Source: Glycine soja
Taxonomy: Eukaryota > Streptophyta > Magnoliopsida > Fabales > Fabaceae
Assembly: GCF_004193775.1 (NCBI RefSeq)
Contig: NC_041007.1
Coordinates: forward strand, 23,835,696 to 23,899,695
Reading direction: 5' to 3'
Length of the DNA stretch: 64,000 nt
The translations under genes were made by a program, and so were the position numbers. Positions 23,068 to 34,374 of this stretch are shown here, in pieces. The notes under the pieces were generated by a model. The model was not told the DNA's origin. It was given only the letters and a program-made list of their open reading frames with translations, and made no database searches. Every line of letters begins with the position of its first letter. Position 1 is the stretch's first letter.

Positions 23068-23640
23068 ATAAGAAGGCTATGAAAGAATAGATCAGAGGGG
23101 CCCAAAGAGTATTTAAGGGTTATATTGAGTAAAAACCTCAAGAGCATTGCTTGTACTTCTATTCATTTCAACTTTTGGGTTGGGCTTTACTCTTTTTGTC
23201 TTATACATTAATCCTTATTGCACTTTTGTGCCTTCCTTGTAAAATTTGGAGATCTTTTGTCTCTCTTTTTCTCTGCTCGCCTTCGGCGGATTTTATTTTC
23301 TTTTTCTTCTCATTGTTGCCCAACTTCATGCATGTGTAGTTTGCATTGCTCTTCTCGTCGGTTTAGCGGTGGTTCCTACTTGGGGTTTCTATTTTCTTTT
23401 TGTATTTTTTTGTGTTGTTTTTAGAAAACAAATATGCTTTGTCTCGAAGGGGGTAGCAAGGGATAAATTAGTGTTTGGGATGTTGAAACACGACCATGTG
23501 TCATTTCAAATCTTGACTTAGATCCTTTTGCAGTTTTGGATTTCGGGACCAATCCCCTGATAAACACACTCTTGATTGTTTTTTCCTTTTTATTTTTATT
23601 TTTTATTAACCCTAATTTTTGCCTAGGCCGCCTTTTCAGG
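23068..23640. other. Unassigned noncoding stretch
   Basis: T-rich sequence with only short chance ORFs. It lies between the Athila LTR and the recognisable 3' region of element 3, and may be an unmatched part of element 3's 3' untranslated region. Confidence 0.4.
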
Positions 23641-24299
23641 TTTTTGACCTACCGGGTGAGAACTTCTAATCTGCCCATAGGTTCGTTTGAGGCTCATGCA
23701 TGGTGCCTCTCATTGCCCCTGTGTAGGGCTTTGAGGTATCTATTATTGTCTTTGGTCATGACCTTGTAGCAATAAAAGAAACTGTGCAGGTTCTCGAAAA
23801 TGAATTTTCAAGGACGAGAAATATTTAAAAGATTTTCAATTGACAGATCAAGTCAAATGACTCCTGTTCTTGATAAGTCACTTTTCTCTTAAAAAGAAAA
23901 CTTTTAAGAATGATAAAATGAGGTCACATGAATGACTGTACTTCTTATTTTTGATTTGGAACACAATCAATCAAACGTTTTTTTTAACCTTTTACTTTAC
24001 TTGTCGTTTACGGCACCCTCACCAAACGTGGAGAACGAGCAATTTCTGATTGAATAGACTTGGAGATCAACTTAGGAGCGTAGGTCACTTGAGCAAACAG
24101 ACCAACGGCTTACATTCACATTCCAGTGAAAGTTAAATAAGCAAAGGTGTAATTGTGAGAGAATGAGAGACAAGGACATCAAATTTATCCATATTATTAG
24201 CATTATGATTGTTGTTTACAGTAATGGCATAAACCTGAAAATCCTAATGAGTCATTTAAGACATCTAACAACAACCTTCAAATTGCTCCAAGCATCATA

Positions 24300-26102
24300 C
24301 CGAGTATTGCTTGACGACATCAGAACTCACGAGCGATTTTCCTCCTCGAATCTCAGCTAGCCTGCATCAATCAGACTTTGCACCTTATGTTTCAGGGTCA
24401 TACAATGCTCAATGGAATGCCCCGGAACTCCCCTATGATAAGCACATGTCATGTTGGGGTTGTATCCTCTGGGAAACGGAGGTTGAGAAATCTTTGTCGG
24501 GCTTATAGCTGCCATTGCATTATCGAGCAGATAGGGGAGTAAGTTAGCATATGGCATTGGAATTGGGGTGAATTCTATAGGCTTCTTTTCTGGAAAATTC
24601 CTTCCCTGGTTGGTGTTTTGATTGGTATTAGGGGTGATGTTTGGTCTTGGATGTGCATCGGGTGGATTTTGTGGCCCATTTGGGGATGGCCTTTGTGGAT
24701 GATTGAGCGTTCTTGGCTGGTAGGGTGGTGGGTAATGAGAAGGACTGATATTGGCAGAGTATTGATATTGTTGGGCTAATGGGAAATTTGGCCATGTAGG
24801 AATGACAACCACAACATGGGTTTCTCCCTCCTTCTTATTTTCTTCATTTTCCCCAGGCTTCCTATTCATTAAAGCAGGATAATCAAATTTGCCTCTTTCC
24901 AGACCCACTTCGATCTTTTCGCCGGCGAAAACTAAATCGGAAAATCTTGAAGGCATGTAGCCCACCATCTTCTCATAGTAGAACACCGGTAACGTGTCTA
25001 CTATCATTGTTATCATCTCCCTCTCCTTCATTGGGGGCGCTACTTGAGCTGCCTGATCCCTCCACCTTTAGGCGTATTCTTTCAAAGATTCATGCTCCTT
25101 CTTACACATGTTATGTAGCTGTATTCTATCTGGATCCATATCAGAATAGTATTGATACTGCCTAATGAAGGCAACTATTAGGTCCTTCCAATAATGGACT
25201 TGGGAAGGTTCCAAATTAGTATATCAGGTGATGGCTGCCCCAGTAAGACTTTCCTGGAAGAAATGCATCAACAATTTTTCATTTTTCGAGTATGCCCCCA
25301 TTTTCTTGTTGTACATCTTCAGGTGATTCTTAGGGCAAGTAGTCCCCTTGTATTTATTGAAATCTGACACCTTGAACTTCAGAGGGATAACGACGTCGAG
25401 CACTAGGCATAGTTCTGCCATGTCAGCAAAGGCATAATCTCCACCTCCTTCAATATCCCTCAGCCTCTCCTTTATATGATCAAATCTCTCTCTTTCCACC
25501 ATAGCAGAAGGGACTCTTTCCACCGCAAAATGTAAGGGTTGTGGTTGTGGGCAATACTGAGGGCCCCCTAAAGTGTTTGGTAGGGGTACACCATAAAAGG
25601 CCTACCCCTCAGTGGCATATCCGACATGAGGCTCGAAGTCGACTAGATTGTGGTCTCGGGGTGCTTCATGTGTCTCCCCCATGGGTTGAGAGACCTGCGC
25701 ATGACCAGATTGGGGATGTTGGTTCTCAATGGGTATGGGAGCAGAGTGGTCGACATTCTCATCGGGAGTGTGTGTAGTATTGAGTGGTGTATTGTTGGGA
25801 GGCAAGCCATATGGTGGGAAGGAATGCTTGCTCTGGACCTGTACAAAATGGGGGCCACCCATACTTCCCAACGCTTTGCCTCCCTGACCTACCATATCCG
25901 AGGCTGGATGATTTACTTGATTGAAACCAGGTGGGTGAGTCGGATCCAATTCTATGGCGGTACTTACAGCAACAACTGTAGCCACATTGACCTCCATCAT
26001 CCTTCTCATACTCATCATGGCTTCCATCATTGTGGTCATTTGCTTTTTCATGGGCTCCATGTCAGCCTTCATCTGCTCTTGCACCTCCTCTATTTCACTC
26101 AT
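24300..26102 (-). pseudogene. gag of element 3: single frame with several stops
   Basis: The best-preserved gag of the family. From the ATG at 26102 (MSEIEEVQEQMKADMEPMKK) one frame can be followed to about 24300: a coiled-coil-like N-terminus, a proline-rich segment (HSFPPYGLPPNNTPLNT), the gag core (FNKYKGTTCPKNHLKMYNKK), VPPM..EMITMIVDTLPVFYYEK, a second proline-rich tract, and the knuckle-like CAYHRGVPGHSIEHC. Stops near 25602, 25224, 25065 and 24357 fall where relatives have Gln or Trp codons, so each is explained by one C-to-T or G-to-A transition. No frameshift was noticed across the four pieces. Confidence 0.85.
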
Positions 26103-27653
26103 CACTCTAGCTTTGGCACGCGTTTGGTAAGGGCGCCGTAAAGCGCGTTCTTTCCTTTTGATTATAGTTCTGATTTCAAGGAAAGAATACAATGAGCAAT
26201 GCAATCAATGTGAAAATAAAAATAAGCATGGATGTATGTGAATGATACATTGTTGAAGTATTACAAATTTCACACAGGACATTCAGTAGAACATAGGGTC
26301 GAATTAATTCAGATTTTCATTAAAACAACATTGTTCATTACATCTTGTCAATGTTAAAGTGCAACTGGAAATAAAACATGGATATCGACAGTCCCTAGTT
26401 TTTTGTAAAATTATTTTAGCTCAACCATATGTTGGCAGTAGCCAAAGAAGCTATGTAAACTCGATCCATCTTCTGCCCTAACTTTTGCAAGCTGGTTACT
26501 TCCATACTTGACCTTGACTTGATGAAAACCTTTTCTTAAAAACACGTGCTTGGTTCGACCCCATAATCCAAGGAATAGAAATTTTGATTGTCAATACTTC
26601 GACAACATCATAGAGACGGATGATTAGGGCATACTTATGCTATGCATGACAAATGTAATTACGAGATCAACGTGAGGCGCCCGAAGAACCATCCTTTCCT
26701 AGTTAACCATGCATTAGGTACCATGTTCATATGATTTTCAATCATTTTCTTAAGAGAAATGAGTGTATAATCCCAACATGATTTGTTTATAACTATCATC
26801 ATGGTACCCAACACATGTAACTAAGAATGTGGTGTAAACTTTCATTCTTCATTGTGACTTTCTTTTTGTTCTTTTTTTTATTGTTTTTGTTTTTGTTTGT
26901 TTTTTTTTTTTGCAGAGGAAAGTGCAAGGATCATGCATGAGTGAACATAACATGCGAATGATGAAAATAGAATGTATGCAGTTGGTAGAACATAAGCATG
27001 CTAAATGAAGATGTATGATAATGCAATGACTTATGCAAATGAAATGCATGAATATGATAAATGACAAATGCAAGAATGATATGTCCATTACGATGCCATG
27101 AAGAGATGCATGATGTGATCAAGGAACAAGCCATAGTGAGTTTGCTACGTGCCCTCCTAATTTAGGAACCTAATGGAAAGGATCCAAAAGTCCCCTTCTA
27201 GTGACAACTCCCAAGGGTTGTTTCATGTAACTTTACTGGGTTCTAGAGATATCATCCTCTTAGGTAATACATTGTAGCGATAGGGACAATCAACGACAAT
27301 GCGTCACTAAAAGAGGAAAACTCTAGATAAGGCTTCATTGTTATTAAGCGAGTCAGAGATCCAGCATGACCACAGATCGACCTCCACTCCTTATGGCTCA
27401 CATAGACCGAGGTATAAGGCCTAATATCTCAATGTGTGTGCAAAGGTGTATGTTCCATGTGTGCATAAAACAAAAATATTTCTAACTACGAATGTAATAG
27501 ATAGATAGACACACACCAAACACAATAGCATAGCAAAGTTTATACACAAATATGGACAAAAAAAAAGATAAAAGAGAAGACGGAAAATAAAGAAGAAGTC
27601 ACGATAAAACATTGCACACTGATCGAATGGCTTAACTCTCTAACAGTCCCCAG
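26103..27653 (-). other. Leader of element 3
   Basis: Noncoding, homologous to the leaders of elements 1 and 2 without ORF1. The ORF1-less join here (about 27125) differs in sequence from that of element 1, so the two losses may be independent. Confidence 0.65.
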
Positions 27654-28683
27654 AATTATTTACTTTTCCCTTTTTATATTTTTTTAGGTTGACAAGGGGG
27701 TTTCCCTTGCTCCTACGTATCCTCAGGTACGATGAGGAATTCAGACCTATGTAGTTCTTTAAGTCTGAATGTTTGTGTGTTAAATTGATTTTTTTTTATG
27801 TTTTTGAAAGATTCATTTTAACTGCGAACAAAAAGTCATTTAAGGCGTTGGACCTTAAAACGATGTTTTGAACTTTGAAAAAAGCGGAGAGAATTGTTAA
27901 GGCGTTGGATCTTGAAACGATCTCAAGTGATATTTGATAAAAAGAAGTTAGTTATGAGTTGGTTTTATCTTGGTTTTGTTTATTAACTTTCAATCTTTTT
28001 AAAGATAACTTTACAACACTAGTGATCGGTTAAGATTGAACTTTACAAAGGAAAAAAGATCGACGATGATAGATGGAGAAGATGAATGTGTACAAAACAA
28101 CAAGGGAGACCCCTAAGGGTCCATAGATCACATTCAATCCTCAAAAATAAGAACTAACCGACGGTCATACGAGGAACACCGAACGAGGAATGACATAGAG
28201 ATTGATCACAGTTGCGATTCGACAGCGCCTCGACTTTGTTTCCTCTTCTTTCTTCTTCTTCTCTCTTAATTCTCTCAATTCCCTCAAGTACTGAACCTTG
28301 GAACCTCCCCTTAGCATCCCTAGCATGCCTATTTATAGGAAAATGGGCATTTGGGGCAATGGCAGCTCGCCTGGGCGAGCTGGAGCTTGCCCAGGCGAGC
28401 TGATGCTTACTCCTGAAGTAACTGGCTCGCCCAGGCGACCTGGTTCCTTCACCCTGAAGTAATTTGGGGGCCCAGGCGAACTAGAGGCTAGCCTGGGCGA
28501 GGTATAGTCCAGGAAACTCAACGAAAAGACCCTTTTGCCCCTCTTTTTGAGTATTTTTTGCATTCCTGATCGAAACACCGAATGGTTCCTTGCTTTGCAC
28601 TGTAACTAGCATTCAACACTGTAAGTCAACTTGCAAGGATCAAAAGATCAACGAACGATAGTCCCTAGATGAACACATGAGCA
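27654..28683 (-). mobile_element. Damaged 5' LTR of element 3
   Basis: Homologous to the inner parts of the family LTR: TACGTA module (27690-27765), GGCGTTGGACC units (27835-27930), TATA (28330-28339) and palindromes AGCTCGCC-TG-GGCGAGCT (28364-28381) and AGCTTGCC-CA-GGCGAGCT (28384-28401). The end next to the primer site is deleted and the far end is too diverged to place exactly. Confidence 0.75.
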
Positions 28684-28691
28684 AATACATA

Positions 28692-28693
<2 letters not shown>

Positions 28694-28742
<49 letters not shown>
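28694..28742. repeat. (TA)n microsatellite
   Basis: About 24 uninterrupted TA dinucleotides at the right edge of element 3. Confidence 0.95.
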
Positions 28743-28747
<5 letters not shown>

Positions 28748-28951
28748 TGTACAATAAATGTTTTCGTTCATGTACAATGCGTTTAATTTAAACAGTATGT
28801 GTTTGAACAGTATTCTTGGAAGTACAAAAGTCTGATATTTTAGTTGAATGATACTGTAGCAGTAAGACTCGTGGATGAGAAAGAGCAGTAAGGCTAAGGT
28901 GTATTGTTCAAATAAAATATTAAGACATAGTATACTGGTGGCTGTAGGAGT
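28743..28951. other. Unassigned spacer
   Basis: About 210 bp without a recognised feature. GGAGT (28947-28951) next to the following LTR is the presumed target-duplication copy of element 4. Confidence 0.4.
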
Positions 28952-30274
28952 TGTTGCAATCTACCCTTCGGAGGGAGGGTGACACGACACTCGATGGTGC
29001 GTCTTCTAAGAAAGGAAAATGCACGGAGTCGCCACCAATGTTTATTTGATGAAAACGTTAGAAAAACCAAAAAGATGAAGGTTTGTGTATTTTGAAAGTG
29101 AGGGTTCAGGAGTTGTTTACGCACGGGAAAGGTATTAGCACCCCACGCGCCCGTCACAAAGGACGGCAACCTCTAATCGGGTGTGCAAAACATGCCTTCA
29201 AAATTATGTATTTTCCCTTTTTATGTTTTTTATGCATTTTTCCTTTTTATGTTTTTTAACTTTTTGGGGTCAACAAGGGTCTTGCCTTCGCTCCTAGGTA
29301 TCCTCGGGTGCGATGAGGAAATCAGACCTACGTAGTTCTTTAATAACTAAAATTATTGTGTTTACATTAATTTTATCTTTTTTGAAAGATTGATTTTAGC
29401 CGCGAACAAAAGTCGTTTAAGGCGTTGGGCCTCAAAACAATGTTTTGATTTTGAAAGCATAGAGAATCGTTAAGGTGTTGGACCTTGAAACGACCTATTG
29501 ATTTTTGAAAGAAGAGAATCGTTAAGGCGTTGAACCTTGAAACAACCTCTTGATTTTTGAAAGGAGAGAATCGTTTAAGGCATTGGACCTTTGAACGATC
29601 TCTTGATTTTTTTGATGAAATGAAGAAGTTTATGAATTGGTTTTATTTGGTTTTTTTGCTTATTAATCTTCAATCCTTTTTTTGAGATAACTTACGGTGT
29701 TAATAATCGGTTTAAACTTACTTTACAAAAGAAGAGCGATTATCGATGATCGAAGAAGGAGATGAAGATGTACAAACGATAAAGGGGACCCCTAAGGGTC
29801 CATAAATCAAGTTAAAATCCTTAAAACAGGCACTAACTGGATGAAAAATGAACAATGAACAAATAACAACCGAAGAACGACCAAAGAACAATGTAGAAAT
29901 CGATTGCAATTGCGATTCGGCGGCGTTTTAACTTTTTCTCTTCTTTCTTCTTCTCTTTGGACCTTAGGAACCTCAAGACCCCTTTCCTTCAGCCCCCTCA
30001 CGCTTATTTATAGCAAATAAGGGGTGGAGGTTGCACAGTAGCTCGCTTAGGCGAGCTGGTTACTTCATCCCTTAGCTTTCTAGTGGGCCCAGGGGCTAAA
30101 AAATGCCCCAAAAGTGACCCTTTTGCCCTTCTTTTGAATATTTTGCACATTTCCTTCCAGAATGTCACAAAACCCTTTGGATTGCATGGCAATTAGTGTT
30201 AAGAAGCTCAATTCGGATGGCAAGAATCCAAATGTTCACAAATGATCATCCCCAGACGAAATTAGGGTATGACA
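28952..30274 (-). mobile_element. 3' LTR of element 4 (1323 bp)
   Basis: In plus orientation it runs TGTTGCAATC...GGGTATGACA; the terminal TGTCGC has drifted to TGTTGC. It has four tandem GGCGTTGGACC-type units of about 58 bp (29410-29600), TATA (30004-30013) and the palindrome AGCTCGC-TTA-GGCGAGCT-like at 30040-30057. Confidence 0.85.
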
Positions 30275-30330
30275 GTTGCCCTTCTTTACTTATCTTTTAT
30301 TGGAAATAAAAGGGAAGTAAAGATAAAGAC
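30275..30330 (-). promoter_or_regulatory. Polypurine tract folded in an inverted repeat
   Basis: Next to the LTR, CTTTACTTATCTTTTATT and its near-complement ATAAAAGGGAAGTAAAG face each other across GGAA. On the minus strand the arm next to the LTR (AGTAAAGAAGGGCAAC) is the polypurine tract. The same inverted repeat occurs at 43115-43160 and 59220-59265. Confidence 0.7.
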
Positions 30331-30439
30331 ACTAATTTCGTTCAAGGGATCTCACCGTCCAACTGGCCATTACCGGAAGTCCAAGCAGTAAAACCTATGA
30401 AAACATGAAGACCTTGAAGTTCTTCTTTTTTTTTTTCTT

Positions 30440-30480
30440 TTCTTTATATATATATATATTTTTTTTTCTTTTTAAAATCA
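30440..30480. repeat. Pyrimidine/AT low-complexity tract
   Basis: TTCTTTTT and TATATATATA low-complexity sequence at the left edge of the element 4 arrays. Confidence 0.85.
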
Positions 30481-30529
30481 TAGAAATAGAGGACGTCGAG
30501 TCCTATGAAGCACAAGGACAAAAGACATT

Positions 30530-31010
30530 GAAGTCTTTGAGATGAAGACATTGTCATCTTTGAAAGCATAAACAAAGGCATGGTCGCCTTTTGAAAACAT
30601 GAAATGAATGAAGACATTGTTGTCTTAGAAATGTAAATGAAGGCATTGTCGCCTTTTGAAAGCATGAAATGAATGAAGACATTGTCATCTTCAAAATGTA
30701 AATGAAGGCATTGTCACCTTTTGAAAGCATGAAATGACTGAAGACATTGTTGTCTTCGAAATGTAAATGAAGGCATTGTCGCCTTTTGAAAGTATAAATG
30801 ACTGAAGACATTGTCGTCTTTGAAATGTAGATGAAGACATTGTTGCCTTTTGAAAGCATGAAATGATTGAAGACATTGTCGTCTTTGAAATGTAAATGAA
30901 GGCATTCTTGCCTTTTGAAGACATTGTCATCTTGGAAATGTAAATGAAGGCATTGTCGCCTTTTGAAGACATTGTCATCTTCAAAATGTAAATGCAGGCA
31001 TTGTCCCTTT
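30530..31010 (-). repeat. 65-bp tandem array with two alternating hairpins per unit
   Basis: About seven units of 65 bp. Each has one hairpin of the type AAGGC-ATTGTC-GCCTT and one AAGAC-ATTGTC-GTCTT, separated by TGAAAGCATGAAATGA or AAATGTAAATG. The fourth arm base and its partner swap together (G with C, A with T) in 14 of the 15 hairpins that I could read clearly. Stop-poor minus-strand frames here are a by-product of the repeats. Confidence 0.9.
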
Positions 31011-31790
31011 CAAAAAGAGGCAGATGACCATGATTGTCTCCGCATGCCAATGGACTTGATTGTCTCTAGAAGGCAAAGAAGACTACAATAGTCTTGAAAA
31101 CAATGAAAGAAGATGACCATGATTGTCTCCGCATGCCAACAGACTTGATTGTCTCTGGAAGGCAAGGAAGACTTTAATAGTCTTGAAAACAACAAAAGCG
31201 GATGACCATGATTGTCTCCACATGCCAATAGACTTGATTGTCTTTGGAAGGAAAAGAAGACTGTAAGTCTTAAAAACAATGAAAACGGATGACCATGATT
31301 GTCTCCGCATGCCAACGAACTTGATTGTCTCTAGAAGGCAAGGAAGACTGTAATACTCTTGAAAACAACAAAAGTGGATGACCATGATTGTCTCCGCATG
31401 CCAACAGACTTGATTGTGTCTGGAAGGTAAATGAGACTTTAATAGTCTCGGTAAAAAGACATTGAAGTCTTCGACAAGGGGCAGATGACCATAATTGTCT
31501 TTGCGTGCCAATGAACTTGATTGTCTCTGGAAGGAAAAGGAGACTTTAATAGTCTTGGTCGAAAGATATTGAAGTCTTCAACATGGGGCAAATGACCATA
31601 ATTGTCTTAGTGTGCCAATGGACTTGATTGTCTTTGGAAGGCAAAGGAGACTTTAATAGTCTCGATCGAAAGACATTGAAGTCTTCGACAAGGGGCAGAT
31701 GACCATAATTATCTCTGCATGGAAATGGACTTGATTGTCTCTGGAAGGCAAAAGAGACTTTAATAGTCTCGGTCGAGCATAAATGACAGG
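31010..31790 (-). repeat. 89-bp then 107-bp tandem array
   Basis: GATGACCAT marks unit starts at 31023, 31112, 31201, 31288, 31377 (spacing 87-89) and then 31484, 31591, 31699 (spacing 107-108). The longer units have gained an extra 18-nt hairpin, AAGACATTGAAGTCTT. Each unit also holds short GAC...GTC inverted repeats such as GACTTTAATAGTC. Confidence 0.85.
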
Positions 31791-32090
31791 GGACTTTGAG
31801 TCCTATGAAAGACAAAAGCGAGGACTTTGAGTCCTGTGAAAGATAAAGACGAGGACTTTGAGTCCTATGAAAGATAAAGGTGAGGACTTTGAGTCCTTTG
31901 AAAGATAAAAGTGAGGACTTTGAGTCCTATGAAAGATAAAAGTGAGGACTTTGAGTCCTATGAAAGATAAAAGTGAGGACTTTGAGTCCTATGAAAGATA
32001 AAAGTAAGGACTTTGAGTCCTCTGAAAGATAAAGGCAAGGACTTTGAGTCCTCTAAAAGATAAAGGTGATGACTTTGAGTCCTATGAGAC
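31790..32090 (-). repeat. 31-bp tandem hairpin array
   Basis: About ten copies of a 31-bp unit, AGGAC-TTTGA-GTCCT followed by ATGAAAGATAAAAGTG-like linker. Stems are nearly invariant. It abuts the boundary palindrome GGTACTAGTACC and so holds the position taken by the 24-bp array in elements 1 and 2. Confidence 0.9.
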
Positions 32091-32989
32091 AAGCCAATAG
32101 GTACTAGTACCAAAGGGCTCAATCTTATGAGAAAACAAGAGATTGACTCTTTGAGAAGGCCTCTCATCCCAAACTCAAAAGATTAGATTTGGGAAATTGG
32201 TATATACAGAAAAATCTATGCATTTAACATGAACATGATTTTTGGGATGCAGATGCATGCAACTTTATCTTGAAATGCAGTAAATGCAGGTTTCATATGC
32301 AATAATGCAATGCAATGGAAAATTGTACAATGTTCATGACATTCTTTCCTATTTTTTGTGATTTTGATTTGATTTTTCCTTATTTTTGTGGAAAACATAA
32401 ATTGACTGTCTTTTTGTTTTGAAAGATGTGATAACTCATGCTACCTCATCCTATCCTTGCAAATCTCTTCGGGAGCTCCCTTAGAGTGTATGTTCTGTTT
32501 GATTTAGTCACTTGACAATTTTAAAGTGATGACAATGAAACCATTTGACATTTAATCAATCAATTGAAATATTGACCCTAGGGTTTTCCCCTTTTCATTT
32601 TTAAAAACTTTGATTATTCTGCACAACAAGAAGATATATGGCTTTGGGACTGATCACATGCACCGTTGAAGGATGGCAATGGATTGTTACACTTTGGTAT
32701 ATGACCAAGTGAAACTTTCTTGATTTAAGGTCATAGAGTGATGCCATTGGTCTATCGATCCCGCTGAAACTTTATGACATGGGCTGATCATGAAAGAATT
32801 TATATAACAAAGTCCATCCTTGGATTCAAAATGAATCCTAAGGAGTCTGCATGAGTGACTATCATCAGATGCACCCTACTATCACAATTGTCTTTAGGCA
32901 TTTTCCACGAGCTCCTGGTCAAATTAGTTTTCTTCTCAAATGTGCAAGTGCGAACCTGAGGGGTTTTTTTTCCTTCTTTTTTATATTTT
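32091..32989 (-). other. Noncoding region of element 4
   Basis: 32100-32600 is homologous to 2899-3350 of element 1. 32610-32989 has no match elsewhere in the window and no credible ORF. Confidence 0.6.
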
Positions 32990-34374
32990 TTTTTCAACAA
33001 TCACAAGCGTGCCAGATCGTCAAGTAAATAATTAAAAAAGAATGATCCGAGTATCAAACTCAGGGAACCTGTTTTACTTGGAAAAGCATAATTCAAAATA
33101 CAACTGTTTGTAAAAAGAATTAAGTATCATGAATTGAAAACAAAGGTATATTCTACTGTAATCAAAGAAACAATAAACGTGAACAATTGAGTGTGAAAAA
33201 AAATAAGTAAAAGCGTTGGGTCCTTCCACCGAGATACTTGATGCAATTAAGGTTTTTCTCTATTTGAAATTATTCATGTGTTCTATGTTGAGGACAAAAA
33301 TACCAACACTGATGTCTCGTGAGTTTGGACTAATTTAAACTAAGCTTCGTTCGTAGATGTCTCTTGTTGAACTTAGCCTAATTAAAACAACATTATAAGC
33401 ACAACATAATGAAAACTAGAACCCTGCACACTATGTCTAGCACTACAGTTATCTAGCCCTACTCTATCAAGTTCCAAGGAAACAATACATTTGTCAATGA
33501 TAAAGTTTCTAACTGCACACACCAATGGGTGATCAAACCACATGCATGCATACAATAAGCTTAGATAGAAGCATTGAACACATGAAAATAACCTTAAATA
33601 GATAATAAAAATATTTACATCAAGTACTCAGTAGAAATTCCCAACAAAGGATTTTAGCCCTCCATTACAAGGGAGCAGCTTTCACAAATAGGAGAAGGGT
33701 TTTAGAGAAAATACCAGATTACAAAGCAGTGGGGATGTCTCCTCCACCTCTAAGAACCTAGAAAATAACTCTAAAACCTAGATCTACCTAAAAGTTAGGA
33801 CCTTTGCTTCCTTGCTAAACTTTTCCTCTGTTCTTTGCACAGAATTCGTAGTCAATTCAGACCTCTTTCACGTCGTCACGCTCTTTTTTTTTTCCTGCGA
33901 AAATCAAGCTTTAAAAGGGCTTTCTGACCTCGAAGGCGCGCTTAGCGCCATTCTCGCGCTTAGTGCGAGTATGTGATATTTGGCTTAGCGCCAATCTTGT
34001 GCTTAGTGCAGAAGAGACAACTGCCTCGCTTAGCAAGCTGCATACGCGCTAAGCGCATGCTGGCGTGGAAGAACTCTCTTCGGGCTTATGCTTATGCGCT
34101 TAGCCACTGCTGTCTCGCTTAGCGTGTGGTCTCGCTAAGCGCTTGGTTCAGGCTTAGCGAGACAACACTTTTTGAACCTTCATAATTTCTCATTTTTACT
34201 TGAAATTGAAGTGAAATTTACATTAAATTCAATAGGAAGGCTTCTACTGAGCACAAATGAAAACTAAACTAGAAATATTTACAATCCTACCAAAAAAATA
34301 ACCATAAATTGGGATATTTATTTACATTTTGGAAACTTTTCTATACAAAAATTAGTCGTAAAAGAAGACTAACA
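32990..34374 (-). mobile_element. 3' LTR of element 8 (left boundary approximate)
   Basis: On the minus strand it starts TGTTAGTCTTC at 34374, directly after the purine tract AAATTTGGGGGAGTT (34375-34389). The other end is near 32990 in a T-rich tract; no exact end can be defined without the second LTR. It contains CTTAG-centred inverted repeats (33935-34160). Confidence 0.65.
33935..34160 (-). repeat. CTTAG-centred inverted repeats in LTR of element 8
   Basis: GGCGC-GCTTA-GCGCC (33935-33949), CTCGC-GCTTAGT-GCGAG (33953-33969), a GCGCT-A-AGCGC core within GCAT...ATGC (34040-34060), and several more GCTTAGCG or CGCTAAGC copies to 34160. The centre is constant while flanking stems differ and stay complementary. 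Confidence 0.85.

Larger units (their letters stand above)
23641..28683 (-). mobile_element. Ogre-like element 3, gag-only
   Basis: Minus strand: damaged 5' LTR (27654-28683), leader, gag (about 24300-26102) and a 3' noncoding region with one copy of the ~125-bp segment (23655-23775). No pol. The primer-binding site and the first ~230 bp of the adjacent LTR end are deleted at about 27650, where TAACAGTCCCCAG joins directly to LTR-internal sequence. This copy could not be reverse transcribed normally. Confidence 0.8.
28952..32989 (-). mobile_element. 3' part of Ogre-like element 4
   Basis: Minus strand: 3' LTR (28952-30274), polypurine region, three consecutive hairpin arrays (30530-32090), the GGTACTAGTACC boundary palindrome (32100-32111) and noncoding sequence to about 32989, where an unrelated LTR begins. 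No coding part remains in the window. Confidence 0.8.

Noticed and set aside
30444..31815. Minus-strand frames of 70-140 codons
   Set aside because: Artefacts of the 65- and 89/107-bp hairpin arrays.
31790..32090. CRISPR-like look of regular palindromic repeats
   Set aside because: Repeats are direct tandem units without unique spacers, in a plant retroelement; no cas genes.
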